Below are positions 1 to 7,085 of a stretch of DNA of 10,461 nucleotides, piece by piece. The translations under genes and the position numbers were made by a program. Within the stretch, counting starts at the first letter, position 1; each line of letters begins with the position of its first letter. The notes beneath the pieces were generated by a model that did no database searches, was not told where the DNA came from, and saw only the letters and a program-made list of their open reading frames with translations. The stretch spans positions 1-10,461 of the forward strand of contig JACRDZ010000028.1 of NCBI GenBank assembly GCA_016212735.1. The letters run 5' to 3'. The DNA is from Candidatus Firestoneibacteriota bacterium (lineage in GTDB: Bacteria > JACRDZ01).

Positions 1-490
1 AATTATTTATAAACTTGCAATTTTCAATAGATATAGTGGAGCTATGAATATGGACTCCCATATAAGCTCCTCTTATCTCACAATATTTAAGACTGCCATG
101 TTCACTGCCAATGAAATTTATACTTCCCCACTGTCCTTCCTTAACTTTATCTTTATCTGTTTTTGAAGTAAAAATTATCGGCTTTTCTGAAGTGCCTTCT
201 GCTTCAATTGCTCCATTAATAATAAGTTCAGCCTGCGGTGAATACGGACCTTCTTTAATCATTTCATCAATTGATACGTTCTGTTTGAGAATATCAAAAA
301 TAATTATACTACCGGGTTTTATAATTAATTTTACGCCTTTATCAACAAAAACATCTCCCTTAATATGTATAGTCCCTTCCCACACAGTATTATTTTTAAT
401 TACTGTATTTTGTTCAAGAACTATGTTTGGTTTACAGCCTGAGAAAAATAAAATTGATATAGATATATAAAAAAAAACAATATATTTCAC
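1..490 (-). CDS. Beta-helix repeat lipoprotein, 3' end beyond the window
   Basis: A GTG-started reading frame of 163 visible residues remains open to the left edge. Residues 1-18 form a lipoprotein signal peptide (MKYIV, a hydrophobic core, then FSGC), with Cys19 as the probable lipidated residue. The F at -3 is a relaxed lipobox. From about residue 35 the protein has the pattern of right-handed parallel beta-helix proteins: short strands with G-rich turns, a KPGSIIIF segment (58-65), an INGAIEAEGT segment (91-100), KPIIFTS (103-109), a GQWGSINF segment (119-126), and a rung ending in IENCKFINN (155-163). Such proteins are usually surface or periplasmic and bind or cleave polysaccharides, but no catalytic residues can be assigned. 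The start is set by AGGAGA seven bases upstream and an in-frame TGA just before it. It follows the SH3b gene after 33 bases and is probably cotranscribed with it. The specific function is unknown. Confidence 0.8.
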   Translation of the reverse strand, partial: MKYIVFFYISISILFFSGCKPNIVLEQNTVIKNNTVWEGTIHIKGDVFVDKGVKLIIKPGSIIIFDILKQNVSIDEMIKEGPYSPQAELIINGAIEAEGTSEKPIIFTSKTDKDKVKEGQWGSINFIGSEHGSLKYCEIRGAYMGVHIHSSTISIENCKFINN

Positions 491-497
491 CCGAAAA

Positions 498-503
498 TCT
501 CCT
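498..503 (-). promoter_or_regulatory. Ribosome binding site fixing a GTG start
   Basis: The minus strand reads AGGAGA seven bases before GTG at 488-490. No in-frame ATG lies between that GTG and the upstream in-frame TGA, and the GTG opens directly into a signal peptide. The ribosome binding site therefore decides the start of the lipoprotein gene. Confidence 0.7.
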
Positions 504-523
504 GATCTTAGTCAAATAATGAA

Positions 524-1090
524 TTATTTAATAGCAGCACTTGTTTCCATCTCTAAAAATTCTCCGAATATCCAACCGTGTGTACCGTCAGGTAAAACAA
601 TTTTATACCAGTAATTTTTACTGCCTTCTACTTCTAATTCTTTAGCTGTTTTACTCAATACTTTAAATTCATCATCTTTGAATACTTTCCCAACAATCTC
701 TCCGCCTAATCCAAAATCTTTTCTTACATGAACATTATTAGAAGTTACTTTTGCTTTCAGATTTTCCACAGGTTCTTCTGCAATAAAAAAATATCCGTAA
801 AGCCAGCCTTTTTCCCCCTTATAATCAATTTTATACCAATAGTCCTCCATTTCCTGAATTTTTTCTTTTTCTTTTGATCTTTCATATATTGTTATTTTTT
901 CACCCTTAAAAACATTCCCTATCACTTTGCTTGAAATTGTTTTATCCTGCCTTACTCTAATGCCGTTTTCTGTAACCAGACCTATTAATGTTAATTCCTG
1001 AGGCTTAGTATTATTTTCGAGAGCTAATACTAATTGACACATTACTAAGGTAATAATGATTACTGCTGTAAAAAATATTTTTTTGATCAT
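524..1090 (-). CDS. Exported protein with two bacterial SH3 (SH3b) domains
   Basis: The 188-residue protein starts with a signal peptide: KK at 3-4, a hydrophobic stretch at about 5-22, and likely cleavage after LVLA (Ala23). Two tandem SH3b domains follow. The first is at about 38-101, with NGIRVR, VIGNVFKGE, DYWYKI and GWLYGYF. The second is at about 113-178, with NNVHVR, IVGKVFKDD, NYWYKI and HGWIFGEF. The shared order of N..(V/I)(R/H)VR, (V/I)(I/V)G.VFK, YWYKI and GW(L/I)(Y/F)G..F shows an internal duplication. SH3b domains typically bind peptidoglycan or mediate protein contacts in the periplasm. There is no enzymatic domain, so the role is probably binding. LVMC in the signal peptide is not a usable lipobox (Met at -1). 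AGGAGG six bases before the ATG is a strong ribosome binding site. The gene sits 33 bases after cobD and 33 before the lipoprotein, and has no obvious link to cobalamin. Confidence 0.85.
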   Translation of the reverse strand: MIKKIFFTAVIIITLVMCQLVLALENNTKPQELTLIGLVTENGIRVRQDKTISSKVIGNVFKGEKITIYERSKEKEKIQEMEDYWYKIDYKGEKGWLYGYFFIAEEPVENLKAKVTSNNVHVRKDFGLGGEIVGKVFKDDEFKVLSKTAKELEVEGSKNYWYKIVLPDGTHGWIFGEFLEMETSAAIK

Positions 1091-1123
1091 AAAAGACCTC
1101 CTATTATTATGGTAATCCTAATA

Positions 1124-2011
1124 TTATTTTTTATAGAATTGCAGTATGACTAAAATGAACATTGTAAGGTAGCTTAAACGATACATATAATTTATAGCAG
1201 AAGAAATATCATCAATATTGTATTCCATATGTATAGTTTTTTTTTCTTTTGATAAATTTAAACGTATATAAGAAAAAAAAGCAGCGATAGGTATGCCATC
1301 ATTAATGTATGAGTATATTCTTTTATTCCGGAGCATATCTATAAATACATATTTAATATTATACCAGCCGCTTATTAAAGGCAAGAAAAGATATAATAAT
1401 CTCGAAGGCAAATAATTAAAAAAGTCCATTACCAGACCAGGGAAGAATCTAATGTTTTTATCAAATTGGGGATTTCTGCTTGCTGTATGGTAAATAATAT
1501 ATGAACATCTGCATAACAGTGCTAATATTCCTCCTCCAAAAAATGCATAAATAATAGGTGAGAAGAAATCATGCAGAGTATTTTGCGCTGTAGCAATTAT
1601 TGTTGTTTTTGCTAATTCATGTTCATCAATATTTTCAACAGGCTCTTCAGTAATAAGAGATAATTTATCTCTGGCAAGGGCAAAATTATTTTCGTATAGC
1701 TTATCATATACAGAAAGTGTCCCTTTTTCAGGTAATCTGATTGACAACGCGTTAAAGATTAAATAAATTTCACCAATAAATTCCATTGTACTGCTTATTC
1801 GCCGTAAAAGCAGGATAAAAAGCAGTGAGGATGAAAATGTTATGATATTTATTCCTGATAAAAGCAGCAAGCTGGATACATATGTGTTTTTAACTTTTTT
1901 TAACATATTTCCAAGTTTTAATGTGGCGATTTCTATCCCATGAAGCGGTAATCTTAAAATTGCTATATCTGAAAAAAATATATCAAAAAAATATGCAAGT
2001 ATTATAGACAT
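1124..2011 (-). CDS. cobD: Divergent adenosylcobinamide-phosphate synthase (CbiB/CobD family)
   Basis: Members of this inner-membrane family attach (R)-1-amino-2-propanol, or its phosphate, to adenosylcobyric acid. The 295-residue protein has hydrophobic segments near residues 45-70, 150-165, 200-215 and 274-291. The family outline is visible: an N-terminal D..(F/L)..D...L..P.H segment (10-24), ALARDKLSLI (111-120) for the usual AR..LS, NTLHDFFSPIIY (144-155) for the usual ENt.D...Plf, MDFFNYLPSR (195-204) for the DD..NY.PaR block, and NDGIPIAAF (237-245) for N.G.PeaA. Several usually conserved residues are changed: the Glu of the AEN motif is Gln143, the NTLDSM block reads IIYHTA, and the first Asp of DD is Met195. 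The assignment rests on this outline plus the position 18 bases after cobQ, with GGAGC upstream of the ATG. Activity is uncertain. Confidence 0.72.
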   Translation of the reverse strand: MSIILAYFFDIFFSDIAILRLPLHGIEIATLKLGNMLKKVKNTYVSSLLLLSGINIITFSSSLLFILLLRRISSTMEFIGEIYLIFNALSIRLPEKGTLSVYDKLYENNFALARDKLSLITEEPVENIDEHELAKTTIIATAQNTLHDFFSPIIYAFFGGGILALLCRCSYIIYHTASRNPQFDKNIRFFPGLVMDFFNYLPSRLLYLFLPLISGWYNIKYVFIDMLRNKRIYSYINDGIPIAAFFSYIRLNLSKEKKTIHMEYNIDDISSAINYMYRLSYLTMFILVILQFYKK

Positions 2012-2029
2012 TATTTGCTCCGATTATAT

Positions 2030-3538
2030 TCACTCTCCGAATATCTTATAAATTTTCCCCATATTAATATTTTTTCGCACTATTTCTGCAAGCTGATTAT
2101 ACTTTTTTTCACGTTCGTGTTTATTAATAAATGTATGTTCTATTCGCGGCATTTTTTTCCGTGCACGGACAAAGTTAATGAACTCTCTTCTGAATTCATC
2201 ATTATCAAAAAGACCATGAATATATGTTCCCCATACAGTAAAATTTTCATCACTAAGCCCATCATTTATATTTATTCCATCCTGTCTTGTAATTGAAAAA
2301 AGACTGTGTCTTTTAGAGAGAATTTTATTTTCACCTAAATGAATTTCATAACCTTCTATTTTTCCTTTATAAAATGGAATATGTACTGCATTACCGCTTA
2401 CACGTGCTGTAGTTTTATCTTTTTGCAAAATTGTAATAAAAGGGAGCAATCCAAATCCGTTTATCTTTTTTTGTTTTGATTCTATTCCATAAGGATCTTG
2501 AATTTCTTTTCCAAGCATCTGGAATCCACCGCAAATACCAACAATCATTACACCATTATGATAAAACTCCAATATTTTTTCTTTATATCCGCGTAGAATC
2601 AAATGAGACATGTCATCAATAGTATTTTTTGTTCCGGGAATTATTAAAATATCAGGTTCTTCAAAATGACGTTTGCGCGTAACATAATGCAAAATTACAT
2701 CTCTTTCTTTTTCCAGAGGTTCAAAATCAGTAAAATTAGATATATGAGGAAGATAAAGTACATCTATGCGCAGTTTACTTTCGTCATAATAAGGTTTTGT
2801 AGATAATTTTATCTCATTTATTGAATCTTCTTCATCCAGACCTATATCATGTATATATGGTATAACTCCAAATACAGGTTTGCCAGTTTTTCTTTCTAAA
2901 AATTTTATTCCTGATTTAACGAGCGATATATCTCCACGGAATTTATTAATTATAAATCCGGCAATTCTGTCCTTTTCTTTTTTGCTTAATAATTCCATGG
3001 TCCCGATAAAAGAAGCGAAAATTCCTCCCCGATCTATATCCCCCACAATAATTACAGGCGCATCTGCCATAACTGCTGTACGCATATTCACAAGATCATG
3101 TTTCTTCAAATTTATTTCGGCCGGACTTCCAGCTCCTTCAATTACAATGTAAGAATATTTACTGGCAAGGTATTTGTATGATTTTATTATTGGTTTCATC
3201 CCTAACTTTGATTTAAATTTCTGATATTCTTTCGCATTAAAATTACCAACAGCTTTTCCATGAACAATTAGTTGTACCATTGTATCGCTGGCGGGTTTTA
3301 AAAGAATAGGATTTATATCTTTTACAGGTTCGATGCAAGCTGCTTCAGCCTGGACTGCCTGTGCGCGTCCGATTTCATATCCATCCTGAGTAATATATGA
3401 ATTCAGACTCATATTCTGTGATTTAAAAGGTGCAACATTTTTTCCATCCTGATATAATATTCTGCATAAAGCTGCGGTTAAAATGCTTTTCCCTACATCT
3501 GAACCAGTACCCTGAATCATGATTGCTTTTGCAGCCAT
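2030..3538 (-). CDS. cobQ: Cobyric acid synthase
   Basis: CobQ/CbiP makes adenosylcobyric acid by four glutamine- and ATP-dependent amidations of the corrin side chains (b, d, e and g). At 502 residues it matches the usual family length. The N-terminal dethiobiotin-synthetase-like ATPase domain shows IQGTGSDVGKS (8-18), PFKSQNMSLNS (37-47), EGAGSPAEINL (134-144) and GDIDRGGIFAS (166-176). The C-terminal class I glutamine amidotransferase domain shows IIPGTKNT (299-306), the nucleophile Cys336 in GICGGFQMLG, GYEIHLGE (396-403) and the catalytic His441 in GTYIHGLF. All key residues are present, so it should be active. GAGGAG eight bases before the ATG supports the start. It lies 26 bases after cobS and 18 before cobD. 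As a cytosolic enzyme it would feed the two membrane enzymes encoded beside it. Corrin ring genes are not in this window, so salvage or de novo use cannot be told apart. Confidence 0.96.
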   Translation of the reverse strand: MAAKAIMIQGTGSDVGKSILTAALCRILYQDGKNVAPFKSQNMSLNSYITQDGYEIGRAQAVQAEAACIEPVKDINPILLKPASDTMVQLIVHGKAVGNFNAKEYQKFKSKLGMKPIIKSYKYLASKYSYIVIEGAGSPAEINLKKHDLVNMRTAVMADAPVIIVGDIDRGGIFASFIGTMELLSKKEKDRIAGFIINKFRGDISLVKSGIKFLERKTGKPVFGVIPYIHDIGLDEEDSINEIKLSTKPYYDESKLRIDVLYLPHISNFTDFEPLEKERDVILHYVTRKRHFEEPDILIIPGTKNTIDDMSHLILRGYKEKILEFYHNGVMIVGICGGFQMLGKEIQDPYGIESKQKKINGFGLLPFITILQKDKTTARVSGNAVHIPFYKGKIEGYEIHLGENKILSKRHSLFSITRQDGININDGLSDENFTVWGTYIHGLFDNDEFRREFINFVRARKKMPRIEHTFINKHEREKKYNQLAEIVRKNINMGKIYKIFGE

Positions 3539-3564
3539 TTTATTTACTCCTCGTATATAATATA

Positions 3565-4338
3565 CTAATATACTATTGCAAAAAATAAAAGGACTATCAA
3601 TTCAACTGTTTCATTAATTGCACCGAAAATATCTCTTCCTCTGCTATATTTTTTTTTGATAGTATAAAATATAAAAGTATAAGTAAAAACGAGCATTATA
3701 CTAATTAATACAAAACCTTTCAACCCTGCAACAAAAATTGTAATAATAACAGGAATTATACCAGCAATAAATGCTTCTTTTTTTTCAACAAGATCTACGA
3801 ATTTAATTTTTGTACCGCTTGTATTATTATGATTTTCAGAAATAAGAATTCCAAAAACCATTGCCCAGCGGCTTAGCATTGGAAAAATAATCAGAGCTGA
3901 ATTTTTAAAATTTTCATTAATATTTGAAAAAATTATAAATTTTAGCATTATTAATGAACTTAATATTATTACACCAAACGCAGTTATATGATGCCCTCTC
4001 AAAGTTCTAGCAACGTCATGTTCCTTTTTGCTGTCAATCATATCTTCTGTAATATCCACAAATCCGCTGAGATGAATCCCTCCTGTTAAAGTAATCATAA
4101 TACTTAATATAATCATATCTTTAATAAAAAAGTTTAATTTATTCCTGAGAAAAATATTAATAATCACGCAGATTGTACCTAAAAGATATCCTACAAATGG
4201 AAAATATATGACACTATGTGCTATATCTTTAAAATCATAACTTTTTTTTATTTTAATAGGAATAATAATAGTAAGAAATTGTATTGCAATAATAATTCTA
4301 GTTAGAATTACTCCTATACGTTTATCTATACGTTCCAT
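3565..4338 (-). CDS. cobS: Adenosylcobinamide-GDP ribazoletransferase (cobalamin synthase), variant signature
   Basis: CobS is the inner-membrane enzyme that joins alpha-ribazole (or its phosphate) to adenosylcobinamide-GDP, the last assembly step of B12. The protein has 257 residues, a normal length, with hydrophobic segments at about 10-30, 42-62, 72-90, 119-138, 190-227 and 244-256. Family landmarks are FPFVGYLLG (46-54), LTGGIHLSGFVDITED (84-99), PMLSRWAMVFG (153-163) and GRDIFGAINETVEL (234-247). In the usual GGxHxDGLxDxxDG motif the first Asp is Ser91, while Asp95 and Asp99 remain. The following (K/R)DSRxGxxG block reads RGHHITAFG (114-122), losing its Asp and first Gly. Family membership is clear; full activity is less so. 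AAGGGA lies just before the ATG. It is the first gene of the cob set, after a 165-base gap with a long inverted repeat. CobU and CobT partners are not nearby. Confidence 0.88.
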   Translation of the reverse strand: MERIDKRIGVILTRIIIAIQFLTIIIPIKIKKSYDFKDIAHSVIYFPFVGYLLGTICVIINIFLRNKLNFFIKDMIILSIMITLTGGIHLSGFVDITEDMIDSKKEHDVARTLRGHHITAFGVIILSSLIMLKFIIFSNINENFKNSALIIFPMLSRWAMVFGILISENHNNTSGTKIKFVDLVEKKEAFIAGIIPVIITIFVAGLKGFVLISIMLVFTYTFIFYTIKKKYSRGRDIFGAINETVELIVLLFFAIVY

Positions 4339-4416
4339 TTTTCCCTTATAAATTTGCAGTTATATCAACTTTCATTTTCAATTAGCTGATACCTGAACGC
4401 TTACTTTTTTAAATTA

Positions 4417-4475
4417 AGCTCGATAAATCGAGCAACTACAATACAATATGTTGTAGTTGCTCGATTCATCGAGCT
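4417..4475. repeat. 59-bp inverted repeat, possible small mobile repeat
   Basis: Two 25-bp arms (4417-4441 and 4451-4475) are reverse complements with one mismatch (4425 against 4467), around a 9-base loop. In the minus-strand transcript that mismatch becomes a G-U pair, so the stem is unbroken. Each arm contains its own 16-bp palindrome or near-palindrome starting GCTCGAT and ending ATCGAGC, so the site can fold as one long hairpin or two small ones. The sequence AAATTA occurs immediately on both sides (4411-4416 and 4476-4481), which may be a target duplication. It sits 28 bases after the queA stop. The minus strand after the hairpin reads TAATTTAAAAAAG, with no T-run, so it is not a standard intrinsic terminator. 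A nearby segment, ACCTGAACGCTTAC (4391-4404), may or may not belong to it. Confidence 0.75.
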
Positions 4476-4503
4476 AAATTATGAACTTTGAAATTTCTAT
4501 ACT

Positions 4504-5538
4504 TTAAATTATAAGCATCGCATCGCCAAAACTATAAAAGCGATATTTTTCACGTATAGCTTCTTTATAAGCTTCTATTATTAATTCACGTCCTGCAAAA
4601 GCTGATACAAGCATAAGTAATGTAGAACGCGGTAAATGAAAATTAGTAATTAAGCGATCAACGATTTTAAATTCATATCCGGGATATATAAAAAGATCCG
4701 TATAACCTTCAGCATCTTTTACCATTCCATAGTCCAGTACACATGTTTCCAATACTCTGGCAGATGTTGTCCCTACTGCAAAAATATTTTTATTATTCAT
4801 CTTTGCAGTATTAATAATGTCCCGTGCATTTTTTTTCAAGCTGTAAAATTCACTGTACATTTTATGATTTTCTACTTTCTCTTCTTCTATTGGTGAAAAA
4901 GTTCCATATCCTACATGAAGTATGACAGTTGAAAGTTTAACACCTTTTTCCTGTATGCTTTTCAAAAGTTCTTGAGAAAAATGCATACCTGCTGTTGGAG
5001 CTGCGACAGAACCTTCATAACGGCTGTAAATTGTCTGATAACGTTCACGGTCAGAAGGCAGTTCTGTTTCTCTTTTGATATAAGGAGGCAGCGGTGTTTT
5101 TCCAAATTCTTCCAGAATTTTTTGAAATTTACCTTTACAAGTAAATTTAACCACATGCATACCTTTTGTAAGTTTGGCTATTATTGTTGCCTTAAGGATT
5201 TCGTTATCAAAATTTATTATTGTTCCAAGTTCAACTTTACGCGACGGTTTAACTAAAGTTATCCAAACATTTCTATCTATTTTTTTTAAAAGTAAAAATT
5301 CAATTCTTGCACCTGTATTCTCTTTTCCGCCTAAAAGACGTGCAGGGATTACTTTAGTATTATTAATAACCAATACATCCTCTGGATTTAAATAATCTAT
5401 GAGATTTTTGAATATTTTATGCTCTATTGTTTTTTTATGGCGGTTTACAACCATAAGCTTTGATTCATCTCTAGTAGTACATGGTTCCTGTGCTATTAAT
5501 TCTGTAGGTAGTTCATAATCAAAATCTTCTATATGCAT
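4504..5538 (-). CDS. queA: S-adenosylmethionine:tRNA ribosyltransferase-isomerase
   Basis: QueA transfers and rearranges the ribosyl part of SAM onto 7-aminomethyl-7-deazaguanine at tRNA position 34, giving epoxyqueuosine in GUN-anticodon tRNAs. The 344-residue length is normal for the family. Signatures run the full length: FDYELPTELIAQEP (5-18), VINNTKVIPARLLGG (57-71), LPPYIKRE followed by RYQTIYSRYEGSVAAPTAGMHF, HVGYGTFSPI, VGTTSARVLET, and near the C-terminus ITNFHLPRSTLLMLVSAFAG and YRFYSFGDAMLI. No conserved block is missing. The minus strand shows TAGGAAAGAAAT before the ATG, plus a further AGGAGG just upstream. The gene follows murE after 53 bases and is probably in the same operon as the tRNA nucleotidyltransferase fusion. 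Other queuosine genes (queCDEF, tgt, queG) are not in the window. Confidence 0.97.
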   Translation of the reverse strand: MHIEDFDYELPTELIAQEPCTTRDESKLMVVNRHKKTIEHKIFKNLIDYLNPEDVLVINNTKVIPARLLGGKENTGARIEFLLLKKIDRNVWITLVKPSRKVELGTIINFDNEILKATIIAKLTKGMHVVKFTCKGKFQKILEEFGKTPLPPYIKRETELPSDRERYQTIYSRYEGSVAAPTAGMHFSQELLKSIQEKGVKLSTVILHVGYGTFSPIEEEKVENHKMYSEFYSLKKNARDIINTAKMNNKNIFAVGTTSARVLETCVLDYGMVKDAEGYTDLFIYPGYEFKIVDRLITNFHLPRSTLLMLVSAFAGRELIIEAYKEAIREKYRFYSFGDAMLII

Positions 5539-5591
5539 ATTTCTTTCCTAATCCTCCTGGTAATTAAACTCTAGTACTTTGCACTATTGCA

Positions 5592-7085
5592 CTATAACGC
5601 TCTCGTATCAGAATTGCAATATTTTTTTAAAAGATATTTTAAAGCAAGTTCTTTATCATTAAAATCAATTATTTTATCTTTGAATATTTGTTTTGTTTCA
5701 TGTCCTTTTCCTGCAATTAAAATAAAATCCTGGGGCGTTGCCATATCTAAAGCTTTTTCAATAGCCTTTTTTCTATCAGTTTCTTTTATGATACATTGTA
5801 TTTTTTCTTTTGGAACACCAGAAATTATTTCATCTGCTATCATTTCCGGATTTTCAGAATGCGGGTCATCGGAAGTTATTATCATAATATCACTGAATAG
5901 AGAAACAATTTTTCCCATAATTGGTCTTTTGCTTTTATCTCTATCTCCAGTGGCTCCAAATACAACAATCAACCTTCCTCTAAAAAGAGAGCGAATAGTC
6001 TCAAGTACTTTTTGTAATCCGTCAGGAGTATGAGCATAATCAACAACTACAGAAAAAGTCTGCCCTCCTTCCACATATTCAAAACGTCCTTTTATAGGCT
6101 CTAATTCGTCAAGTCCTTCATTAATAGTATCGATATCCAAGCCCATAGCCAGCGCACCGCATACAGCAGCCATTATATTATGGACATTATAAAGTCCGAT
6201 TAATTTTACATAACATTCAATAATTCCTTCCGGAGTTAAAATAGACATTGAAGTACCGTCTAATCTTGGAGCAACATTAAATGCCATAACATTGCTTCCT
6301 CTTGAAAAACCATATGTCATTATATTCTTTGCACCGGATTTAATAAATTTATCTGCCCAGGGATCATCAAGATTTACTATTCCTGTGCCGTTCGATTTTA
6401 AATATGATGTAAAAAGCTCAAGTTTTGTATTTCCATATTCTTCAATTGTTTTATGATAATCAAGATGATCATGGGTCAGATTCGTAAAAATAGCAGTATT
6501 AAATTTACTCCCCCATATTCTTTTTTGAGCAATAGCATGGGATGATATTTCTGCAACACAAATATCTACATTGTTTTCCACCATTTTACTGAGCAGAAGC
6601 TGGAATTCCTCAGCAACTGGAGTAGTATGAGTGGAATATGTTTTCTCTTCGCCTATTTTATAGTAAATAGTTCCGATAATTCCAGTTTTTTTGTTTGCAG
6701 CACGGAAAATTGATTCCAGAATATAAGAAGTTGTCGTTTTCCCATTAGTACCTGTAATAGCAATAAGATTAATTTTTTCAGAAGGAGAACCATAAAATCG
6801 GCTCGCAATCTCTCCAAGAGCTTTTCGTACATCAGGGACAATAATCTGGCATACAGAATCATCATTATTATCTGTATATTCTTTTTCTGTTACTACAGCA
6901 TGTGCGCCTCTTTCAATAGCTTCTTTAATATATTTGTTCCCGTCAGTATTCTGCCCCTCTATGGCTGCAAAAAGTCCCCCAGAACTGATTTTTCTAGAAT
7001 TTTGTGTTATAGACATTATCTCAATTTCAGAATTTCCTTTAACAATTTTTTTATCCAGAAAAGATAATATATCCTTAAGTTTCAT
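5592..7085 (-). CDS. murE: UDP-MurNAc-tripeptide synthetase (MurE ligase)
   Basis: This cytosolic ATP-dependent Mur ligase adds the third residue of the peptidoglycan stem peptide to UDP-MurNAc-L-Ala-D-Glu. It has 497 residues, normal for MurE. The N-terminal UDP-binding domain has NSRKISSGGLFAAIEG (29-44, where DSR is usual). The ATPase domain has ITGTNGKTTTS (110-120), TTPVAEEFQ (154-162), AEISSHAIAQKR (178-189), NLTHDHLDYH (202-211) and the likely carbamylated Lys221 in EYGNTKLELF. The C-terminal domain has DYAHTPDGL (349-357), FGATGDRDKSKRPIMG (376-391) and AGKGHE (458-463). The substrate loop reads DDPH (406-409), neither the DNPR typical of diaminopimelate-adding enzymes nor the usual lysine-type D(D/N)P(N/A), so the third amino acid is unclear. 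Its ATG overlaps the stop of the preceding gene (ATGA), implying translational coupling. Other cell-wall genes are absent here. Confidence 0.96.
   Translation of the reverse strand: MKLKDILSFLDKKIVKGNSEIEIMSITQNSRKISSGGLFAAIEGQNTDGNKYIKEAIERGAHAVVTEKEYTDNNDDSVCQIIVPDVRKALGEIASRFYGSPSEKINLIAITGTNGKTTTSYILESIFRAANKKTGIIGTIYYKIGEEKTYSTHTTPVAEEFQLLLSKMVENNVDICVAEISSHAIAQKRIWGSKFNTAIFTNLTHDHLDYHKTIEEYGNTKLELFTSYLKSNGTGIVNLDDPWADKFIKSGAKNIMTYGFSRGSNVMAFNVAPRLDGTSMSILTPEGIIECYVKLIGLYNVHNIMAAVCGALAMGLDIDTINEGLDELEPIKGRFEYVEGGQTFSVVVDYAHTPDGLQKVLETIRSLFRGRLIVVFGATGDRDKSKRPIMGKIVSLFSDIMIITSDDPHSENPEMIADEIISGVPKEKIQCIIKETDRKKAIEKALDMATPQDFILIAGKGHETKQIFKDKIIDFNDKELALKYLLKKYCNSDTRAL

Noticed and set aside
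111..470. Plus-strand open frame of 119 codons
   Set aside because: It lies opposite the beta-helix lipoprotein, whose signal peptide, lipobox, ribosome binding site and repeat pattern are coherent. The plus frame is low-complexity and hydrophobic.
758..778. Shared EEPVEN peptide in the SH3b protein and in CobD (near 1630-1650)
   Set aside because: The match is seven residues at most, in unrelated structural contexts and with different codons; taken as coincidence.
1024..1090. SH3b protein as a lipoprotein (LVMC in the signal peptide)
   Set aside because: Met directly before Cys is not accepted in lipoboxes, and a normal signal peptidase I site (LVLA) follows.
4417..4475. Rho-independent terminator after queA
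   Set aside because: The stem is strong, but on neither strand is it followed by a T-run. It fits a repeat element better; weak or bidirectional termination cannot be excluded.
4339..4503. Cobalamin riboswitch in front of cobS
   Set aside because: I looked for a B12-box-like or GCCACTG-like element on the minus strand and saw none. The gap holds the inverted repeat and AT-rich sequence, and is short for a full cobalamin riboswitch.
5580..5595. Tandem 8-bp repeat TGCACTAT at the end of murE
   Set aside because: Two copies only, overlapping the murE stop; likely slippage or chance, with no visible function.
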